Origin: Lachnospiraceae bacterium UBA1721
GTDB lineage: Bacteria > Bacillota > Clostridia > Lachnospirales > Lachnospiraceae
Direction of reading: 5' to 3'
Length of the DNA: 9,287 bases
NCBI GenBank assembly: GCA_002317155.1
Contig: DCIR01000048.1
Span: 1 to 9,287, forward strand
Shown here: piece after piece, positions 6,652 through 9,287 of the stretch
How the letters are laid out: every line of letters starts with the position of its first letter
How positions within the stretch are numbered: position 1 is the first letter of the stretch
Made by a program: the position numbers and the translations under genes
The notes under the pieces: generated by a model
What the model was told of the DNA's origin: nothing
The model's input: the letters and a program-made list of their open reading frames with translations, nothing else
The model's database searches: none

Positions 6652-7705
6652 ATATGCTGAAAAATCTGATAGTCCATTGGCACAAGAGTTCAAAGAGAAT
6701 TTTGATGACTATGTTAAGCCGGAAGATGATTATAGAGGATATAAGAATCAGATTGTGGAACGTGATGCAAGAGAATATGCAAATGATATCACGGATGCAA
6801 TCAACAGCAATGATGATTTAGTGACACCTGATGATAAAGAAGATACAATAGGTAACAATCGTACATCTCAAGAGATAAGAGAAAATTCAGAGGAAAAAGG
6901 GAATACTTTTGATAATGTTGAGACAAAACTGCCAGAAGACTTAGAATCAAAAGTTGAGCATGAATCAAAATTAAAAGATATCAGTTTTTATAAAAATCAG
7001 TTTGAGTATGAAAATCAACAAAAACTAGAGACTCTTTATCAAAAGCATAATGGACAACTGTCCGGAGAAGACAGGATTCATTTAGTTGAAGAATTTAAAA
7101 AAGATTATGATCAATGTGCAGATACTGGTGATGTAACGGTTCCAGAGTCGCCAAAAGATGTAAAAGGAATCGCATATAATAAATACACACAAAAGTATGA
7201 GGTGATTTATGGTTGGGATAAAAATGATACTATGGTCGACACGCGTGAAATGCGAGTTTTGAAGGAAGGAGAACAGTTCGATCGTGTTGGCCCACCTACA
7301 GGACGTTGTGTTGGTGAAGTGGATTCGGAAGGTAATTGCGCAACTAGGGAGCAGAGGTCTTTACCATATCATTTAACCAAGGGAAACATAATTGATGAAC
7401 CCTCATATCATAGATATGAAGCTTTACATGACTTTACTAGAGAAAATATAGAGAATCAGATAGAAAATTCATATAGTTTATCTGAAGAGCAAAAAGCGAC
7501 ATATAAAAGTCTTGTAGCTGATTATTATGATAAAGTTGAAAAGAAATATGGATCTGGTGATGGACTTGCATATGGAGAAATTTCTCCAATGTTTAGGAAT
7601 ACAACTGAATCTACTGGACATGGGCACCAGTATGATATGCCACTAAATATGGATCAATTATATGAGATAGGTATGATTGATATTGTAGATAGGAAAGATT
7701 ATTAG
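6620..7705 (+). CDS. TNT-domain toxin, C-terminal part fused to IS junction
   Basis: Residues about 212-355 match the TNT domain, an NAD+ glycohydrolase toxin first described at the C-terminus of CpnT of Mycobacterium tuberculosis. Landmarks are FDRVG (220-224), the RSLP turn (246-249), YHRYEAL (263-269), YGEISPMF (318-325) and GHQYDMP (335-341), whose Gln matches the conserved QY position. Residues 24-60 resemble a pre-toxin segment (NQIVERDAREYA), then an acidic linker. Normal TNT toxins are C-terminal parts of long secreted proteins, but here the secretion and leader part is gone. The first roughly ten residues come from istA in another frame. The ATG at 6620 has TAAGGA 5 nt upstream by chance, so the fragment may be translated and stay in the cytoplasm. 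Alternatively it is a silent remnant. Codons are more A/T-ending than in the genes left of the IS. Confidence 0.8.
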   Translation: MHPSRNCWQHEYAEKSDSPLAQEFKENFDDYVKPEDDYRGYKNQIVERDAREYANDITDAINSNDDLVTPDDKEDTIGNNRTSQEIRENSEEKGNTFDNVETKLPEDLESKVEHESKLKDISFYKNQFEYENQQKLETLYQKHNGQLSGEDRIHLVEEFKKDYDQCADTGDVTVPESPKDVKGIAYNKYTQKYEVIYGWDKNDTMVDTREMRVLKEGEQFDRVGPPTGRCVGEVDSEGNCATREQRSLPYHLTKGNIIDEPSYHRYEALHDFTRENIENQIENSYSLSEEQKATYKSLVADYYDKVEKKYGSGDGLAYGEISPMFRNTTESTGHGHQYDMPLNMDQLYEIGMIDIVDRKDY

Positions 7706-7722
7706 TAGTTGGAGGTATTAGT

Positions 7723-8319
7723 TTGAATATTCAAGAACTTATAGCAAGAATAGGAAGTATCGATAATGCAGACAGATTACCTAGCTTTATTAATGTAACA
7801 GATATATCCGATGAACAAGTCAAAATGCATGAAGGTTGGCAAAATTATCCTTATGCGTGGGGAATCATATATAAGAGTAATGAATATGTATATTTTGAAA
7901 CGGATTCGGATAGAGGCTATATTTCGGTTGTAAAGTCATTTTCAACAGAAGAAATGGCTTGTGATTATGCATTTGAAAAAATGACAATCATTAGTAAGGC
8001 CTTTTTAAGTAATAGTCCCTTAGATATTGCTGTTAGATATATAATGCAAAAGTATAATTATTCTGAGGATAGAGCAAGGAAAATGGCTAATCAGATTTCA
8101 ATATATCCAGATATATTCGAGGAATTTTTGAATTATATTAGAATTGGAAAATTCAGAAAAAAAGATAGAACACAAGTGGAGATAGGTGGTTACACTGCAG
8201 AAGTATTATTTAATACATATGATTTGTCACCATTAGGTGCGTATAATTATCTGGTGTATTTACAAGAAGATCCCACTAATGCTATTGCTGATTTAAAAGC
8301 AGGGCTACCAAGAAAATAA
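7723..8319 (+). CDS. Likely immunity protein for the TNT toxin
   Basis: The start is TTG at 7723, 7 nt after GGAGG (7711-7715), and lies 17 nt after the toxin stop. The 198-residue product is soluble, with no signal peptide or membrane helix. The N-terminal half (to about 90) alternates strands and turns and is rich in aromatic and acidic residues (WGIIYKSNEYVYFETD, then SFSTEEMACDYAFEKM), typical of polymorphic-toxin immunity proteins. The C-terminal half is helical (LDIAVRYIMQKYNYSEDRAR) and ends in LSPLGAYNYLVYLQED. I cannot name the immunity family. The toxin-then-immunity order, close spacing and terminator just after it support the role: binding the TNT domain in the cytoplasm to block NAD+ cleavage. 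Confidence 0.75.
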   Translation: MNIQELIARIGSIDNADRLPSFINVTDISDEQVKMHEGWQNYPYAWGIIYKSNEYVYFETDSDRGYISVVKSFSTEEMACDYAFEKMTIISKAFLSNSPLDIAVRYIMQKYNYSEDRARKMANQISIYPDIFEEFLNYIRIGKFRKKDRTQVEIGGYTAEVLFNTYDLSPLGAYNYLVYLQEDPTNAIADLKAGLPRK

Positions 8320-8330
8320 TAAATATAGGA

Positions 8331-8369
8331 CATAATAAAAGGCGTCACATGGTGGCGCCTTTTATTATG
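8331..8369 (+). terminator. Long hairpin terminator after the toxin-immunity pair
   Basis: Arms of 18 bases (8331-8348 and 8352-8369) pair with only one G-U wobble around a 3-base ATG loop. The GC-rich core GGCGTCAC/GTGGCGCC is flanked by AATAAAA and TTTTATT, so it has a T-run after the stem in the plus direction and also in the minus direction. It could therefore stop transcription from both sides. It sits 12 bp past the immunity stop codon. Confidence 0.88.
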
Positions 8370-8559
8370 TTGTGGTTTCGGGAAAACTGAATAATTTGCG
8401 CAATCCGTCACACTGTGACGAATTATTGAAATGAAACTAGCCTTGGTGTGATGTGGGTATTTCCATCATTAAAGGTTATCATTTTAGTAGAGAGTTATAG
8501 GAGTGTTGTTAACCTGCTGCCTTTAATAATTTGGAATCTTATCTACCTCATCAATATCC
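8370..8559. other. Gene-free spacer between convergent genes
   Basis: No gene seen. Besides the palindrome listed separately, ATTAAAGG (8469-8476) and CCTTTAAT (8520-8527) form distant 8 bp inverted arms; they could be part of a weak structure at the 3' end of the minus-strand regulator, but there is no T-run typical of a terminator. On the minus strand just past the regulator stop, another frame reads on as FVNRLILRDIDEVDKIPNY before a stop, possibly a frameshifted tail. Confidence 0.5.
8406..8420. repeat. 15 bp palindrome, possible protein-binding site
   Basis: CGTCACA-C-TGTGACG is a perfect 7 bp inverted repeat around one base. Outer arms AATAATT (8390-8396) and AATTATT (8421-8427) also pair, leaving an asymmetric bulge. 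It is not followed by a T-run and is far from any start codon, so an operator or recombination-type site is possible. Function is unknown. Confidence 0.55.
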
Positions 8560-8775
8560 CTAAGTATAAGACGATTGACGAAGTCCGTCCCTCTCTATTT
8601 TCTCACGGATCGCCTCCTTGATGAATGTAGCAACCTTCATTCCGGAGCGTTCTATACACGGAAGTAAATCTTCATAATATTCTTCATTCTTGAATTTAAG
8701 ATTAACCATGTGAATGGACTCCTTCACATAGGCATTGTTCTTTTTATTGTACTCATAATTATATATACTCGGCAT
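8560..8775 (-). CDS. Small RHH-type regulator
   Basis: A 71-residue minus-strand protein starting at 8775, with GGAGGA 6 nt upstream. Residues 24-64 fit a ribbon-helix-helix domain: strand VNLKFKN, helix A EEYYEDLLPCIERSG, then helix B KVATFIKEAIREKIERDG. The N-terminal 20 residues are polar and Tyr/Asn rich. RHH proteins bind DNA as dimers and commonly autoregulate small plasmid or toxin-antitoxin operons. It is divergent from the Cys-rich gene, and repeated palindromes lie between them, so it is the best candidate for their binding protein. No obvious toxin gene accompanies it. An antitoxin or copy-control role is therefore not shown. Confidence 0.75.
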   Translation of the reverse strand: MPSIYNYEYNKKNNAYVKESIHMVNLKFKNEEYYEDLLPCIERSGMKVATFIKEAIREKIERDGLRQSSYT

Positions 8776-8796
8776 AACAAATCCTCCGTACTTATG

Positions 8797-8899
8797 ATGA
8801 TATCATTAAATCTTATAAAAGTAAATGGATATCCATTACTTTTGGTTGACAATGGATATCCATTACCATATAATAAAACAGAGGTATGGATATCCATAC
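8797..8899. promoter_or_regulatory. Array of palindromic operators ATGGATATCCAT
   Basis: Three perfect palindromes share the core ATGGATATCCAT: AATGGATATCCATT at 8824-8837, the same 14-mer at 8851-8864, and GTATGGATATCCATAC at 8884-8899. Their centres are 27 and 34 bp apart. A shortened relative, ATGATATCAT, lies at 8797-8806, 29 bp before the first. The second copy sits within the spacer of the rightward promoter and the third just after its start point. The first overlaps a weak leftward promoter (TATAAG, minus strand, 8817-8812). This layout fits cooperative repression of both divergent genes, probably by the adjacent RHH protein; that assignment is inference. Confidence 0.85.
8846..8874 (+). 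promoter_or_regulatory. Perfect consensus sigma-A promoter
   Basis: TTGACA (8846-8851), exactly 17 bp, then TATAAT (8869-8874): consensus at every scored position. Transcription would start near 8881 and run into the Cys-rich gene. A promoter this strong normally needs tight control, consistent with the palindromes over and around it. Confidence 0.92.
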
Positions 8900-8937
8900 T
8901 CGCAACTAAAATACAAATAACGGAGGAAAGACAAATA

Positions 8938-9144
8938 ATGGCAAAAAGAGACTGTAGGCACTGTAAAAACTGCACATTGAAGCCTATGGCGTATGAAAAC
9001 GGAATCACAAATACCTGCGATTTTCAGAGTAAAATCGATGTGTTATCAATGGAAGAACTGAAGAAGAGAATAGTAAATAAGGAATGCGAGTGGTTTGAAG
9101 CAGGAGAGCCCAAAACAAGCAATGACCTTATTTATAATGATTGA
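8938..9144 (+). CDS. Small Cys-rich, probably zinc-binding protein
   Basis: The start is the ATG at 8938, downstream of the consensus promoter and of GGAGG (8922-8926, an 11 nt spacing). The open frame reaches back to 8710, but that part crosses the promoter and operators and is not coding. The 68-residue product has Cys6-x2-Cys9-x2-Cys12, Cys27 and Cys50 (in ECEWFE), an arrangement that suits one bound zinc. Small proteins of this look are common in Firmicutes mobile elements, but I know no function for them. It is followed 29 nt later by a coiled-coil gene on the same strand. Confidence 0.78.
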   Translation: MAKRDCRHCKNCTLKPMAYENGITNTCDFQSKIDVLSMEELKKRIVNKECEWFEAGEPKTSNDLIYND

Positions 9145-9173
9145 GTTTTGGGAAGAAGGTAAGGAGACCAGTT

Positions 9174-9287
9174 ATGGAAGAAGAATTAGAAGAGTTAAAA
9201 AAAGAGATTAAGGAACTTGAGCGCATATGTGATGTAAAAGACTCAGAAATAAGAAGGTTACACGATGTAATCCGCTGTATGAAGGAG
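9174..9287 (+). CDS. Coiled-coil protein, 5' part, cut by window end
   Basis: AAGGAG (9161-9166) lies 7 nt before the ATG at 9174. The 38 visible codons encode a highly charged helix (EEELEELKKEIKELERI) with leucine and isoleucine at heptad-like spacing, which predicts a coiled coil and oligomerisation. The frame is open at the window edge, so length and further domains are unknown. It is probably co-transcribed with the Cys-rich gene. Confidence 0.7.
   Translation, partial: MEEELEELKKEIKELERICDVKDSEIRRLHDVIRCMKE

Noticed and set aside
8562..8625. Possible frameshift in the minus-strand RHH gene
   Set aside because: Another frame continues with a coding-like tail ending DEVDKIPNY, but the RHH domain is already complete and the evidence is a short open stretch only.
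8710..8937. Upstream extension of the Cys-rich gene
   Set aside because: It overlaps the divergent regulator, the operators and the promoter; translation must start after the transcription start near 8881.

Overview
The window looks like accessory DNA (plasmid, integrative element or genomic island) from a low-GC Gram-positive bacterium. Strong AAGGAG/GGAGG ribosome binding sites, mixed ATG/GTG/TTG starts, AT-rich sequence, an IS21-type insertion sequence and a TNT-type toxin with a downstream partner all suit the Clostridia, with Lachnospiraceae as my best guess. There are no rRNA, tRNA or housekeeping genes. The species and replicon type are inference.

Region A (1-5142) is a tightly packed plus-strand run of seven genes behind one near-consensus promoter (TTGACA-17-TATTAT, 301-329). 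An 11+11 bp perfect inverted repeat (288-320) straddles the -35. In order: a ribbon-helix-helix (RHH) protein fused to a domain resembling a degraded DnaQ-type exonuclease (393-1043); a membrane-anchored transglutaminase-like protein with Cys-His-Asp (1072-1947); a small protein with an excisionase-like N-terminus and a C-terminal membrane helix (1949-2275); a full-length relative of the EcoRI adenine methyltransferase (2314-3315); a DUF262-HNH nuclease whose start overlaps the methylase stop (3312-4475); and two small unknown proteins (4514-4813, 4831-5142). The last has a run of nine G inside its ribosome binding site. The core reading is an unusual restriction-modification pair: an EcoRI-type methylase with no EcoRI nuclease, joined instead to a DUF262-HNH nuclease, in an operon with autoregulator-like and membrane proteins.

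Region B (5143-8369) begins with about 150 bp of degenerate sequence, then the left end of an IS21-family element with three tandem terminal repeats (5304-5370) and a 3'-truncated istA (5416-6651). The right end and istB are missing. The istA fragment runs directly into the C-terminal part of a polymorphic toxin with a TNT (NAD+ glycohydrolase) domain, whose open frame overlaps istA and has an ATG with a Shine-Dalgarno-like sequence inside istA (6620-7705). A likely immunity gene with a TTG start follows (7723-8319), then a long hairpin terminator (8331-8369). Codons here are visibly more A/T-ending than in region A, so it probably has a separate origin.

Region C (8370-9287) holds a spacer with a 15 bp palindrome, a minus-strand RHH regulator (8560-8775), and a divergent control region. 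That region has a perfect TTGACA-17-TATAAT promoter and three copies of the palindrome ATGGATATCCAT, plus a shortened fourth copy. Rightward lie a small Cys-rich protein (8938-9144) and the start of a coiled-coil protein that runs off the window (9174-9287). The RHH protein is the obvious candidate to bind the palindromes.
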